In this document: positions 33,290-46,809 of the stretch, in pieces
How the letters are laid out: each line of letters opens with the position of its first letter
How positions within the stretch are numbered: position 1 is the first letter of the stretch
Assembly: GCF_027596085.1 (NCBI RefSeq)
Contig: NC_072451.1
Location: forward strand, 13,006,618 to 13,070,617
Length of the DNA stretch: 64,000 nt
Direction of reading: 5' to 3'
DNA from: Anoplopoma fimbria
Lineage: Eukaryota > Chordata > Actinopteri > Perciformes > Anoplopomatidae
Notes under the pieces: model-generated
Databases searched by the model: none
What the model saw: only the letters and a program-made list of their open reading frames with translations
Told to the model about the DNA's origin: nothing
Program-made: the position numbers and the translations under genes

Positions 33290-33792
33290 CAGCGGTCCCC
33301 AACCTTTTTTGCGCCACAGACCGGTTTCATGTAAGACAATACTTTCACGGACCGGCCCTCAAGGTGTGGCGGATAAACACGACGAAATAAAACGATACGA
33401 CCGGCATGAAAATAAATATAAAATGCATAAAAAATACAAATCACCATAACGCTGAATCAGTGGGAGCCCTGAGCTTGTTTCTCTGCAACGAGACAGTCCC
33501 ATCTGGGGGTAATGGGAGACAATGACACCCGAAGTGTGTTCCTTATGTACAGTCTACTCCCTAATTTTGATTCCTGTCACTGCAGAAAATCCCTAATTTT
33601 CGCTAGCTTGTGGGTTTAATTTTTCAGGTAGCGTATCACGTGACTGAGACAAGCGTCTTGACATGTGTCAAGACGCGAGAGAATCTATTATTTCAAAAAT
33701 AAAACATCTTTCAGACTCTGATAATAAATAAAATGGAAATAATATAAGTTTCTGTGCGGCCGGTACCGCGGCCCGGGGTTTGGGGACCGCTG
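33290..33792. mobile_element. Non-autonomous hAT element (MITE)
   Basis: Ends CAGCGGTCCCCAACC (33290) and its inverted repeat GGGGACCGCTG (to 33792), flanked by a perfect 8-bp duplication CCCTAAGG (33282-33289, 33793-33800). An 8-bp TSD and CAG...CTG ends are hAT features. The 503-bp body has no coding sequence. Inner GACCGG/CCGGTC-like subterminal repeats lie near both ends. Confidence 0.95.
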
Positions 33793-33800
33793 CCCTAAGG

Positions 33801-36800
33801 TATCCCCCCAGAGAGTGGCTGTTCCGTCAGCTCCAACTCTGAAATCCCCCAGGAACAGTTTTCCTTTTGCACCTTTGCTTTTTTAAATGTTACTGTCAAA
33901 CTGTGGGATTGATTTTTTCCACTCACAAAGAAGGCTATCCACCTGATTTGGTGCTACCTAGGATCTTAGTCCTTCTGTTGACTCTGCATGCAGTCAGGCT
34001 GTGTCTAAAATTCGCTATGCTTTCAATCTGATCACAGGTGTCATTTCCTTTCTCTGGGTAAGTGTCAGTGTCTGCGAGTGGTTAATCGTTTACACTGAAG
34101 GTGCTGATATTAGCTGTTTGGAAGGGCCAGGTTTGAGGTTTGGTTAAAGTTGGCTTAAAGCTGATGTATACTGCATGGTTTTGCCCTGGTCGCTGTGTTG
34201 ACCTAATGAATGCATGGCTCAAACTGATGATACCTCTCCCTCTCTATACCGCTCTTCCTCCTCCCCTTTCTTCTCTTTGTACTCTGTATTACATCCGAAG
34301 ACAGTGGATTAAAGTGTATTGCTGTCTATTTCTTTAGATTTTGATATTAGTTCCGCTATTAAACTTCTATTTTGCACGATATTTAATAAAACACATTATG
34401 TGCCTTGCCTTTAGTTAAAGAACAGTAATACTTTATGGAGAAGTGATATACTTTTTATGGAACAGCTGGTAGCACTTAGAAAACAACAATAAAAAAGCTG
34501 CATGTGTGATTGCTTGACAATAACCAGTGTAGCTGGTAGACATGGGCAGTGTAGTAACTGCAAGCTCAAAGACAGCTTTCATCAGCTTCAGTAGAGACTG
34601 GGGCCATACTCATCCTCTGCTACTATCCACCTAAAGACTCTAAACGTCTGCAGTGTAAGAAAATTCTGACATAGGGAATTCCACATGTTTGCTGTCATAC
34701 TCAGAGTCTCATGAGAAGGATGATATCTCTGTCATTCCACCGTCCGGCAGCTTACACACAACAGAAATCCCAACCCTGGCCCCTATTATCTCAGCTCAAG
34801 GTCCATTTACTACCTTTGTCCATTGCATTCGACCTCATCTCACAGGTTTTATTAGCTGATGAGTTGTTTCTAGTGTCATTCAGTGACCTAAGTATGGAAC
34901 TTTGGTATGCTGACAACAAGTGGTCACATACAGGGGAGATCTAAACCCACATCCTGGTTTAAGGATGGCATCAATGGTTATGATCTGCCCTCCAGATACT
35001 GTATCACATGACAAAGTTCTATTCTTTGTCATATGACAATTGAATCATCCCCATGACATTGATTGTACTCATTGAGCTGATCTGGTTCAGTAGCTCAGCT
35101 GTTTTAAGATGAAGTGATGGCTCATAGGTGTGTGTGGGCATTGACAATTTTGCTGTGTGTGACACAGTGTTTAAAATGAGCTGGATGTGTGTTGTCCCAA
35201 AATGGGGATGCCAGTGTGTTGTAAATTAAACACTATCACAAGGTACAGTTTGTCTACCTTTTATCTCAAAATAGCACTGTAAAAGCAAACACTTTGGTTC
35301 CGAAAGTGAAGTCTGGTGGTTAAGTATTGCCTAAATGTTCACATCCTGTTTTAATATTAAGTGTTTAACACAATGATAGTATTTATTGCAGAGAAAAGTC
35401 AATTATTATCAGGCATTTAGCCACTCAGTCCTATCTAATAGAAAACTGTCTCCAAGACTCTACAGCTGTATTACTATGGCCACAGAACACCATCCATTAA
35501 ACATGCATGACTTTGGCCATGTGACGAATAATATGATAAATTACTTCAAATGCAATAGATGAGTTTGAGTTTTATATGGATGCATGCACTTAATACTATT
35601 TTATCTCAACTTGGCTTTTAGGTTTATTATTATTTATTATTATTATTTCTCGAGTTATTATGTTGCTTGTAGCATTATAGTTTTAAATACAACACAGTGT
35701 GTTAAATATGTACAACATGGACTTATCAGTCATAAAAAGGATTTATAGAGTGTCTAAGTTTGTTGTGTTTGTGCATTTTATTTTGGCTTTCTTAAAGTGG
35801 TGACAGAGCAAGGGAGCCATGAAATGTGTAAAATTGTTGGTGGGCTCATTGTAAATTTAAGCCATGTGAGGGATGACGAATGCTTGTAGTGGGAGAGGGA
35901 CAAACTTGGTAGAGAAGTTAAGTTAAACAGAGGTAGAATGCATACCTCTGCGAAGGTGGCACAGACCTTTTAAATTAGTTATTATAATCTGACACTGGAT
36001 CTGATTCAAGTAGGCCTCTCGTTAGGAGTTCTGTGGTAAATGATGAGCCAAAGAAAAAGTGCTTTGTAAGTAACCATATGAAGGTACTATCCCTACAGAT
36101 GTACAGTTGACACTAAAATTTGTCTCTTCAATGTTATATGCTTAAATGTTTGCACTCCCTCTTTCAATCAAAGTAGAGTTCTTAATAATATGACCATGGT
36201 GATACATCCAAGACTGTGTAACCAGCAAAACCAGGTATGGAGCCTGTGGAACTCGTGGCTGCCTGACAAATACATGTAAGGGGGTGGACACAATAATATA
36301 ATGTCGCACAACCCAACACAACAAAGCTAAACATTGCCATTCAAATCACCTCTCTTGGAAGAAGTGCAAAGGTTATATATATTGTAAGGCTGATGTACTG
36401 CAGTGGCTTCGTGACTGACGGCCAAGATTACTGAGCACATTGTACTTTAAGAATCTCGTCACTGCTTCATTTTGTCTTGTAGAAGCTCTGCTTGTAGCTA
36501 AGAAGAAAGAAAAAAAGATTTTGATTCTAACCCTGGACTTATAGAGATGATGTTTGTATGTTTCCTGGCTGTCGGGAGAGGTTTGATTCTGTGTTGAAGC
36601 AGGTTATGAAGTTTGAATACTCTTCACTTCGATACTATCAATACAGTCATTGCACAAAGTAAGTCAAATGGCTCCCTACAAGACAGCAGCCAGCTGAGTG
36701 GTAGACAAATCCACTGTGTTGTGCAGTGGGATGGCTCTTCATTCCATACTACAAAATTTACTGAATAGAGACATTGGATTATTATAAATTAAACCCCCAG

Positions 36801-39800
36801 CAAGAAAAAATGCATTAACATACAGTAAGCCCAGGCCTCTACAGTGTACCAAGCACAAGCTGACAAGGTTAAGTACCATGCAGCTTTCAATGACTCTGGA
36901 CACACTGCTGGTAAGAATAATCTCCACTTTGAATGTTGACAATTTCTATTAACTCTTGTGAAGTTGTGTAATAGTCCAATGGAGGAATTAACAATGATCG
37001 ACTTCAGTATGTTCAGGATACCTCAATTCCAAAGTGTGGTGAGGTGAAAATACTCATGTTCATCACAAAACTGAGAGAAAATAGTTCACATCAGTTCAGT
37101 GCAAATAATGTGCTCTCTCGGGTCAAAGAACATCACATCATCACTTTCTCTGCTCTATTCAAATATACCAGCATGCAGACAGCATGGACAGATCATGACA
37201 TTTTACTGATATATTCTACTGAGTATATAATTTAACTGCTAGTTTTCTCTTATTTATGATAGAGTGCTTTGCAGTATGTGTTGTGTTAAAACACGACATG
37301 GTCGTGGGACACACTTCAGCCCTGGGGTTGGGGCTCATCACCAGCCCTGGCCACTGGAGATGGGCTGTGCAGGTCCTACGGTAACAAGCCATAAACAACC
37401 CAAAGAGTTGAAGAAAATGTAGAGGAAACAGACCAGGATTCATGGCTCATGGTTCTTCACTTTAAGTTGGATCATGTTCTCATGTCCTAAGCATTGACCT
37501 CACTCTCATAAACCTTTTCACACATGATGTTTTTCCCTGGAATTGTGCTTGTGGTTCAATGTCACTTAAACACATGATTTACTTGGAGCTGTTGTAAAAA
37601 AAATTTTTACAGTACAGCACATAAACAGACTCCTAGAGACCCTCTTGCGTTGTGATCACACTGGCCACAACTCAAAATTGAGTCAGGGGCATAAAGTGGG
37701 GGCCAATGGCCTCTTCCCCACTTTCTACCCCTTACTTTGGTGCCCTTGCTTGGACCAAACCTATCTTTGAACCTGGCCTTCATTTTTTTCTAAACTTAAC
37801 ACCTGTAATGTTTTGTGACTTATGCGGTTGTGACTCTTAACACATTGACAAAATCTGTTCACAGACATAAACACCTGGCATAGTACTCTACATCTCCTCT
37901 TAGGTAGTCCTGCTACAGGGGGTGTTACCTGGACCACACTTTGCCATTATGACACACACAAAGGTGAAACAATGCCAGCGTTGGCATTGCAGCTAGTAGT
38001 TATGTACTATTTAGCATTTGATTAAGCATCAATTCAGCATTTGAGTTATTCACTATCGTTTTTTTAAGTATTTAGTATTTATAAGAACAAATCATTACAT
38101 ACTGGTTCATTATTATATTCTTTACAATCCTTGATTTATTCTGGAGCTATTCATTAACTATGCATTGATTAGCACTTCCTAATTTCATCCTTACTAGTTG
38201 GGGACTACTGAGGATTTGGAGTACCTTACAGTTATAATAACTAACAACAGGATCCACCTGATGGTGTGTTAAACTTGGTTGAAGCTGTTAAGATGACATG
38301 ATTATAGTTTTACCCTGATGGTAGGTTCTGAAATCCTGTATACTTTTATGGAAATTCCATTCAAGGAATTGTAAAGATCTTTTGAATTATGGGCTAAGTG
38401 CTGATTAACATGTTCCCTATAGATCTTGCTTTATTCTATGGTACAAACCAAGTGCTGTTCTGACCACTGTTAGCAGTGAATAACCAGACAATGTTTCTGT
38501 ACGACTCCTGTTAAGATGCATCAAATCAGAATCATAACTGTTTTACCCTTATGATTGGCTGGTTATAGTTTGGTGTTTTAAGCCGTTATAATTGTAACAG
38601 AATAGTAGTACTGCAGGGAGTGATTCCTGTTTGTTAGCTCAGCAGCTGCAGTTGATCAGATCTGTAGCTGAATGCTGTGTGAGGAAAAAGGGCTCCTAAA
38701 GAATTGAATTTTGTGGGATTGGGGTATGTTTTCATAGAGGGGGGCGCTTTTCTATAACCTACTAATGGTATTCACAGTCTACCCTACTGCTGCTGTTGCC
38801 TGAAATCCTAGCTACTCCAATAAATTATTCTTTTTGATATTTCTTAATGAAATTGTATTTTTCAATGGCCCTTCAAACCTTTTTCTGTAATTCAGATTCA
38901 CAACAGTTGGAAAACATCTTTTAGCTACTGAAAATCCGATTTTGTTGTCCTACAAGCTTCCTGTGATAGTGATGCCATATTGATTCCTTTCTGTATCTGC
39001 GAGTACATTACTTTTGCACACTTTATATTCCATGTGCTAAAGAGAGTTTGTTATGAACGAAATAGTTGTTTCTCAGAGAACCTTTTAATGCAGTTTCATA
39101 TTTCTCATAACTTTTCAGATATTATATTAAAGGACTGCTTTGCTTGCTTCCATATATATCCCTTACATCAGAGAGAGAGCATAGGCATGAACAGCTTTCA
39201 TCAGTTATGCATGACCACAGTCCAGGACCACAGTCCTTTCACATGAACTGTACAGCAGAGTTATATATAGTTTTTTCTTTTGCTATGGAATACCAACACC
39301 AATTCTTTGGAAACCAATACCTCAAAACAACAGACAAGGGTGAGGGGGAGTCTATTATTTTATATATTGGAACACCTCAGAGTGCATTATCATATCATGG
39401 CCACTTCCCAAAGAACACGCTAAAAAGGACTATGCCACAACTTTCTTGTTTAACTTGAGTAATTAACTTGCTTTACAATTGTAATTGACACCTGACAGCC
39501 AACATGCAATAATACATGACTTGGTATCCCAACATGAGAAAATTATAGATGGGGGAGAGGCCCATTGTTTTTCTTATGTTCCAGATTGGGAGGCTGGTAT
39601 TAAATCTGGCCTAAAATGTTCACTGTGGAAGGGGCTGCTGCTCTGGGCTGGATGTAGTTTGTAGCAGCTTTGACGAGAGCTTAAAGTACTTTTTCCTTTG
39701 GATTTTTTAGATGAAGCTAATATTAATAATCAACCTTTATTTGCATGATGTAAACTGTTCTACTTAGACTTAATTTGGACAGGGACAGGAAATGATGTCC

Positions 39801-40700
39801 ACACTGTGGTATCATTATGTCTTCTTATGGCCATCTAAAATGAAGCCATGAGGTGTTCATCAAAGTCAAGGATCCTTCCTTGGTAGGACGGGTCCTTCCA
39901 AGTCAGGTTCTACAGAGGCTAGGCAAAATTTCTTCCTAGCAGAGCCACATTGAAACATTTTAAAACTCATTATTAGTTCACAGAGTTAGACGTGAAAATA
40001 TGCTGGCTTTACCATGCCTTCTTTCCCTGTTGTTGCCGGCCTAAGTGTTATTCATAGCACACTGAGCAAGTCTCTCACTGAGCATCAAAAGTGGAATCAA
40101 ACTTTTAAGCAATCTTGCTAGAATTGGTTAAGAATCTGATTTTGGCAGACTCGTAATAACTGAAAATGTACGAGCATATTTCCCCCGTTTCCAAATCAGT
40201 GGACAGGAAATGCGGGTGTTTTAGGTGCGCGGAGGATAAACACATGCATCCTTGAAAAACCTCTGAGCGAAGAACTCTGTCCTTGGAATAATTATTTTAA
40301 GAACTATAAGGATCATTACTTGACTTTGAGAAACACCCATGGACTGACAACTGTTTGCACAAGGTTGGACTTTTTGTTCCTGTTTGAATGTCTCATAGTT
40401 TGACTGACAGTTGTCTGAACCAGCATTTCTGGCCTAATGTTATTCTGCTGTGGGGGATATTAACATCTTTGATAATATGTCATTATAACCATATTTAGCC
40501 ATTGTTATCAGCAAATGCTGATGAGTTCATGACTGGAAATTAGTATGTTTCCCTATGCAAGAAAAACTATCATTAATAAACAAGATATACCACAACTAGG
40601 CCAACAGACCTCCTGTTTGTTCATGTTATTCATATCTGCTTGAATAATGGTGACTGTGAAAACTTGCCTGCACTCTTAAGACAAAAAAACAGCCCTGTAG
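33801..40700. other. Long stretch without recognised genes or elements
   Basis: AT-rich, largely non-repetitive DNA. No open frame shows a domain, no exon with conserved residues and splice sites was seen, and no element ends were found. A possible polyadenylation signal (AATAAAAAAG near 34488) might end the NFI transcript, but this is a weak guess. Confidence 0.4.
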
Positions 40701-40779
40701 GAGGCTGCATTGGTGTTGACGTGTTGTTCCAGGTACCGGTAAGACATGAAATTTGATCAGAAATATCCAGGTAAGCACT

Positions 40780-41510
40780 CAGGTGAAGCAGACGAAACCA
40801 GTAGAGACCAGGTGGAAGGTAAGTCGGGGCCAGGGGAGGTTTGTGAAGCCAGCTGGTAAATGGTCACAGGACCCACAACAATGGTGATGACACAGTGAAA
40901 GTGTCTGAGCCGCAGCTAAGTAGACTAGAAAACTCACTGTTGCAACGTCGCTGAGAAAAGCCAAACACCCAAGGGGAAAGGCAGGCAGAAATCAGGAACG
41001 CTGAGGCGGAATTTGTGGTCAGGGACAGAGGCCTGAGGCGATTTTCGGGATCACAATGAAGCAGGAAAGGCCCAGGCAAGCAGGGTCGGCAACAAGAAAT
41101 CAGTCCAAGGATGAGTTCTGGGGAGCCTTGCATAGAGATGGGGAAGATCACCTGCATTCATACCCATTCATAAACGGCAGGAACAGCCTGTGGAGCAATT
41201 TCGGGTTATGTATCTTGCCCAAGGACATATCGACATGGACTAGCGGAGATGGGGATTGAACCACCAAAAGGATGACCCTACTCTACCACTGAGCCATATT
41301 CGTCCACTGGGGCAACAAGAGAGTGAGCAGGAGAGGCTTAAGTACTGGCTTGATTGGAGATGGGATGCATCTCACCTCACTTGGGTTACACAGGTGAGTG
41401 GGGTATGCAGATGAGGTTGGAGTTACTGGCAGAAAGAGCGGAGCAAAGGCTGGGTGAGTGGAAAACTACTGGGATGCAGCAGGTAAGCAGTGGAGCAGAC
41501 TGTGACAAAG
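40780..41510. other. Repeat-like GC-rich region hosting a SINE
   Basis: Sequence on either side of the SINE (for example AGGCAGGCAGAAATCAGGAA, GCAGGTAAGCAGTGGAGCAG) is more GC-rich than its surroundings and looks like a non-autonomous element or solo LTR. No ends were defined. Confidence 0.35.
41104..41312 (-). mobile_element. tRNA-derived SINE
   Basis: On the - strand: A-box-like ATGGCTCAGTGGTAGAGTAG near 41295 and B-box GGTTCAATCCC near 41253, then GTCCTTGGGCAAGATACATA, close to the body of the SINE at 60971-61281. Short 3' part only. Confidence 0.8.
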
Positions 41511-41724
41511 TGTGCTTACATTACATGAATCAATGGGAGTGACTGTAAATGTGTGTCCCACACTGCTGATGTGTGTTGCTGATCAAGTTTCTTTGTTGCT
41601 GGTTTCAGAAGAACCGTGATAGGTCCAAAAATACAAATAATCAGCTGTGCCCTTCCATGAAAACTACTGGAATAAATAACTACTGGCTTTCGTACATGCT
41701 GTCTGAATCTGCCTCAGTTGTTCA

Positions 41725-43200
41725 GTTGCCTAAATCTGAACAAGTAGTTCTTTAGCCTAAATCTAACCAAGTAGTTCCGTGCCCTGAATCTAACCAAGTA
41801 GTTCTGTCGCCTAAATCTGACCAAGTAGTTCTGTTGCCTAAATCTGACCAAGTAGTTTTGTTGCCTGAATCTAACCAAGTAGATGTGTCGCCTAAATCTG
41901 ACCAAGTAGTTCTGTTGCCTAAATCTGACCAAGTTGTTCTGTTGCCTAAATCTGACCAAGTAGTTATGTGGCCTAAATCTGACTAAGTAGTTATGTTGCC
42001 TAAATCTAACCAAGAAGTTATGTGCCCTGAATATGACCAAGTAGTTCTGTTGCCCAAATCTAACCAAGTAGTTCTGTGCCCTGAATCTGACCAAGTAGTT
42101 ATGTTGCCTGAATCTAACAAAGTAGTTCTGTCGCCAAAATTTGACCAAGTTGCTCTGTTGCCTATATGTGAATAAGTAGTTCTTTGGCCTAAATCTAACC
42201 AAGTAGGTATGTTGCCTAAATCTAACCAAGTAGTTCTGTCGCCTAAATCTGACCAAGTAGTTCTGTTGCCTAAATCTGACCAAGTAGTTTTGTTGCCTGA
42301 ATCTAACCAAGTAGATGTGTCGCCTAAATCTGACCAAGTAGTTCTGTTGCCTAAATCTGACCAAGTTGTTCTGTTGCCTAAATCTGACCAAGTAGTTATG
42401 TGGCCTAAATCTAACCAAGAAGTTATGTGCCCTGACTAAGTAGTTCTGTTGCCCAAATCTAACCAAGTAGTTCTGTGCCCTGAATCTGACCAAGTAGTTA
42501 TGTTGCCTGAATCTAACAAAGTAGTTCTGTCGCCAAAATTTGACCAAGTTGCTCTGTTGCCTATATGTGAATAAGTAGTTCTTTGGCCTAAATCTAACCA
42601 AGTAGGTATGTTGCCTAAATCTAACCAACTAGTTATTTTACCTAAATCTTACCAAATAATTATGTGGCCTCAATCTTAAAAAGTAGTATTGTTGCCTAAA
42701 TCTAACCAAGTAGTTCTGTGCCCTGAATCTGACCAAGTAGGTCTGTGGCCTAAATCTGACCATGTGGTTCTGTTGCCTAAATCTAACCAAGTAGTTATTT
42801 TCCCTAAAACTGACCAAGTAGTTATGTTGCCTAAATTTAACCAAGTAGTCATGCGGCCTAAATCTGACCATGTAGTTATTTTATCTAAATCTAACCACGT
42901 TGTTCTGTTGCCTTAATCTGACCAAGTAGTTCTGTTGCCTAAATCTAACCAAGTAGTTATGTGGCCTTAAATTTGACCAAGTAGTTATATGGCCTAAATA
43001 TAACCATGTAGTTATATGGCCTAAATATAACCAAGTAGTTCTGTTGCCTAAATCTAACCAAGTAGTTTTATGCCCTTAAATCTCACCAATTAGTTACTTT
43101 GCCTTAATCTGACCAAGTAGTTCTGTTGCCTAAATCTGACCAATTAGTTCCGTGGCCTAAATCTAACAAGTGAGTACTTTGGCCTAAATCCAAAACCTGC
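41725..43200. repeat. 27-bp minisatellite, block 1
   Basis: About 54 units of a 27-bp repeat (CTAAATCTGACCAAGTAGTT plus CTGTTGC). A 16-unit (432-bp) segment is duplicated: for example GTTTTGTTGCCTGAATCTAA occurs at 41855 and 42287. Because 27 is a multiple of three, the - strand has a 304-codon frame of nine-residue repeats (VRFRQQNYL) and the + strand a complementary one. No start context, promoter or homolog supports a protein. Confidence 0.95.
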
Positions 43201-44765
43201 AGCCGCCTCGCTCTCGTGAGGTTATCGTTGGACACAAATCTAACCCACATGCATTGTGCGGCGATCGCCGGTGATCGATTCTGCGCAGGACTGGCTCATC
43301 TCGAACGAGCCTCATGAAAACACAGGAAGTCATTGAAATGTTTACTTCCTGTTCGTTACATTTGTAGGCTACCTGTAGTTTGCAGACTTCTTTTGGATAT
43401 CTTCTTAATTATCAACTATATCTTTGTTATAATTGAGGATATAAGATTGGGCATATTTTAGTTCTTGGATGTCATATTTATTTAAACATCTATATAAATA
43501 AATATACCTGAAGGTAGTGTCATTTCTAAATCATACAATTTTAATTTCAGAAATTGAAAAACTCACAGTCCAAACATCACGTGTTACATAAATAGGCTAC
43601 ATACTGAGGAAAAGTAACACCGCAAGTTTCCATCAGTTACAATTGTGCTCTCCTTTTAATGTTTTCTGATGCTTCACAATCATTAATCTATGGACTTCAC
43701 ACATTCCAGTTCTCTGACTGAAAAAATGTTGAAATCAAGTTGGAATTAGGCTTTCTCAATAAATATCTTTATTTACAGATACCAAATAAATAACCTTATA
43801 TATTTTTATTGTTATTACGTGAAGGCACTCCAGGGGGTACGTGAGATTTTTAAAAAATATATTTAAAATTAGCATCCATTCAAAAATCCTTTAAAAATTG
43901 TTATTTAATAAATATTCAATAAAATATAACTGTAAGTTCATAAACTGAATTTAATGCAGTGCAGTGCAATGCAGTGTTGACAGTTTAATAAATCAGACAC
44001 TTGATGGCAGAGCGCTTAGTATTACATCTTTTTTTCAACCAAAAATGCTTTGCGCTGGTTAGGGGGTACTTGGCTAAAAAAGTATTTCACAGGGGGTACA
44101 TCACTGAAAAAAGGTTGAGAACCACTGTTCTAGAAGACCCGCTCACGAAACCTAGCTTGGTGCTAATTAGTGATTGATAGCCGACTCTGAAAATAGGTGA
44201 AGATAATATTCATGCATGCCCTGTGGAGCAGTAACATTATGTTTTGCATATAACATAAAAGCGGCCAGGGACGACCATATTTCTAGTTAGAATTTTTTTT
44301 ATTTGTAGGGAGATCAAAGGGCCCGTTCTGATAGTTACGATTCGCCACTGCTAAATCCAAACAAGTAGTTTTGTGGCTTAACCCTCCTGTTATGTTCATT
44401 TGAAAGGAACAGCAATGATGTTCCCGGGTCACTGTGCCCCGATGCATGTTTAATCATCCAAAATTTGTCAGAAACCAAAAAATCCTAATAAACATAGTTT
44501 GTACCTCATTACCAACACCAATACTAACAATTCAATCAGTATTTAGTGAAATGGTGTTATTTACCCTTCACAGATCATAGTTCCATTACGATAATTAACT
44601 TGTTTTCATGAAAAATACATGTTAAAATCAATTTTTAGGTACATTGGAAAACCTAGATATAAATTGCATTAGTCTTACATAAAATATATATTTTTAGATT
44701 TTATTTTACATTTTGAAACTTTCTTTTTTAATGGGGTGATTTAGAGAGATGAGACACATCTTCTG
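43201..44765. other. Spacer between minisatellite blocks, with transposon scraps
   Basis: 43823-44131 resembles a hAT-type element end: GGGGGTAC motifs and AAAAAGGTTGAGAACCACTG at its right side. 44378 onward begins TTAACCCTCCTGTTATGTTC, a form I associate with piggyBac-like non-autonomous elements inserted at TTAA; its right end is not seen. The rest is AT-rich without genes. Confidence 0.4.
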
Positions 44766-44769
44766 TTCA

Positions 44770-45760
44770 GTGTTGCCTAAATCTGAACAAGTAGTTGCGT
44801 TGCCTAAATCTAGACAAATTAGTTCTGTTGCCTGAGTCTAACCAAGTAGTTCTGATTTCTTAAATTTGAGAAGTAATTATGTTGCCTGAATCTGACCAAG
44901 TAGTTCTGTTGCCTAAATCTAACCAAGTAGGTCTTTTACCTACATCTAACCAATTAGTTCTGTTGCCTAAATCTGATCAAGTAATAATGTAGCCTAAATC
45001 TGACCAAATATTTATTTTGCCTAAATCTAAATTGTTCTCTTGTCTAAATCTGATCAAGTTGTTCTGTTGTCTAAATCTGACCAAGTAGTTATTTTGCCTA
45101 AATCTGACCAAGTAGTTGCGTTGCCTAAATCTGACCAAGTAGTTATGTTGGCCTTAAATCTGACTACGTAATTCTGTTGCCTGAATCTGAACAACTAGTT
45201 ATGCGGCCTAAATCTTAACAAGTAGTTATGTTGCCTAAATCTGAACAAGTAGTTATTTGGTCTAAATCTTAACAAGTAGTTATGTTGCCTGAATCTAAAC
45301 AAGTCGTTCCAATGCTTAAGTCTGACCAAGTAGTTCTGTGGCCTGAATCTGACCAAATAGTTCTGTTGCCTAACCAAGTAGTTTTTTGGCCTTAAATCTG
45401 ACTACGTAATTCTGTTGCCTGAATCTGAACAACTAGTTATGCGGCCTAAATCTTAACAAGTAGTTATGTTGCCTAAATCTGAACAAGTAGTTATTTGGTC
45501 TAAATCTTAACAAGTAGTTATGTTGCCTGAATCTAAACAAGTCGTTCCAATGCTTAAGTCTGACCAAGTAGTTCTGTGGCCTGAATCTGACCAAATAGTT
45601 CTGTTGCCTAAATCTAACCAAGTAGCTCTGTTGCCTGAATCTGATAGAGTAGCTCTCTGGCCTAATTTTGACCAATTAGCTCTGTTGCATTAATCTGACC
45701 AAGTAGTTATGTTGCCTAAATCTGACCAGGTAGTTATGTGGTCTAGATCAAATATGTCAA
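44770..45760. repeat. 27-bp minisatellite, block 2
   Basis: Same unit as block 1 with more divergence (GCCTAAATCTGACCAAGTAG). A 238-bp segment is tandemly duplicated (TGACTACGTAATTCTGTTGC at 45161 and 45399). The frames on both strands are repeat artefacts. Confidence 0.93.
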
Positions 45761-45779
45761 TATTCTGCCTTTTTACCAT

Positions 45780-46300
45780 TTCAAGTCATAAAAGGAATGG
45801 CCCATCATCCGCACACATCACTACCCCACATCTGCCTTTGGGATGGTGACAGCATGGCCCCAGAAGATGAGCCTGTGGAGGACGTGCCAGAGGAGAGAAC
45901 TGTTGAGAGGCAGTCCCTGGTGTTCCTTAGCGGGACCAGCTGTCTGCAGAGGTGTCTACCCTCGAGGAGGTACCCCGTGACCATAATTATTTTTAGGCAA
46001 GTAAAACAATTGTGAAGTTGTGATACCTTATGAGTTAAAATTTGTTGTTGAATAGGTTTTCTTGTGTTGAGACTGATTCTTTAAAAATAAGCTTGTGAGT
46101 CTTTTAATCTTCCTTATTTCTGAAAAGAATTCTTAGTGACATGTTAGCCTTGCAAACCCAGTGAGGAACAATGAGGTGGACAGTGGAGAGGTGCATCCCT
46201 AACACTCTGGAGACCACCCAGATGATGTAACCATTACCAAAAACACCAGCGTCTTTATTGTGGTACTCCATCTAGGTCCAGCAGACCATCAGAAACCCTT
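45780..46300 (+). other. Unassigned interval with a 72-codon frame
   Basis: 45797-46015 is open (MAHHPHTSLPHICLWDGDS..., acidic PEDEPVEDVPEERTVE), followed by unremarkable sequence. No family recognised. It could be a scrap of an element carrying the minisatellite. Confidence 0.25.
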
Positions 46301-46311
46301 AGTCAGCAGAA

Positions 46312-46312
46312 T

Positions 46313-46350
<38 letters not shown>

Positions 46351-46360
46351 CTGTATATTT
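46312..46360. repeat. (AT)n microsatellite
   Basis: ATATATAT run of about 35 bp. Confidence 0.9.
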
Positions 46361-46578
46361 TTTTATTTATGTTTTTGATCTTTTTTTTCCAATCATGTTT
46401 AATAATTCATTCATAGTTCTTTTCTTAAATAATATTGTTTTCTAAGTGAATAATCAGTATAATAATTAAATCAGTTGCTATGTCAAATAACTATTTTTCA
46501 GTCATTTATAGTTCTTGTAAATAAAATAGACAATGTATTATTTAACAATACATTTATTTTATTTCCTTCATATATATA

Positions 46579-46809
46579 TAGTACCAGTCAAAAGTTTGGA
46601 CACACCTTCTCATTCAACTACTTTGAAGAATCTAAAATATAAAACATATTCTGGTTTGTTGAGCATTTGTTTGTTTACCACGTAACTCCATATGTGTTCC
46701 TTCTTAGTTTGGATGTCTTCAATATTAATCTACAATGTAGAATATTTCTTTTTTTAAAAATAAAGAAAAACCATTGAATGAGAAGGTGTGTCCAAATTTT
46801 TGACTGGTA

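Noticed and set aside
41714..45675. Long frames of nine-residue repeats (up to 304 codons)
   Set aside because: A 27-bp repeat keeps frames open on both strands by arithmetic alone. No promoter, signal or homolog supports translation.
45797..46015. Acidic 72-codon frame considered as a host exon
   Set aside because: No flanking splice sites with matching phase, no recognised homolog, and it lies beside the minisatellite.
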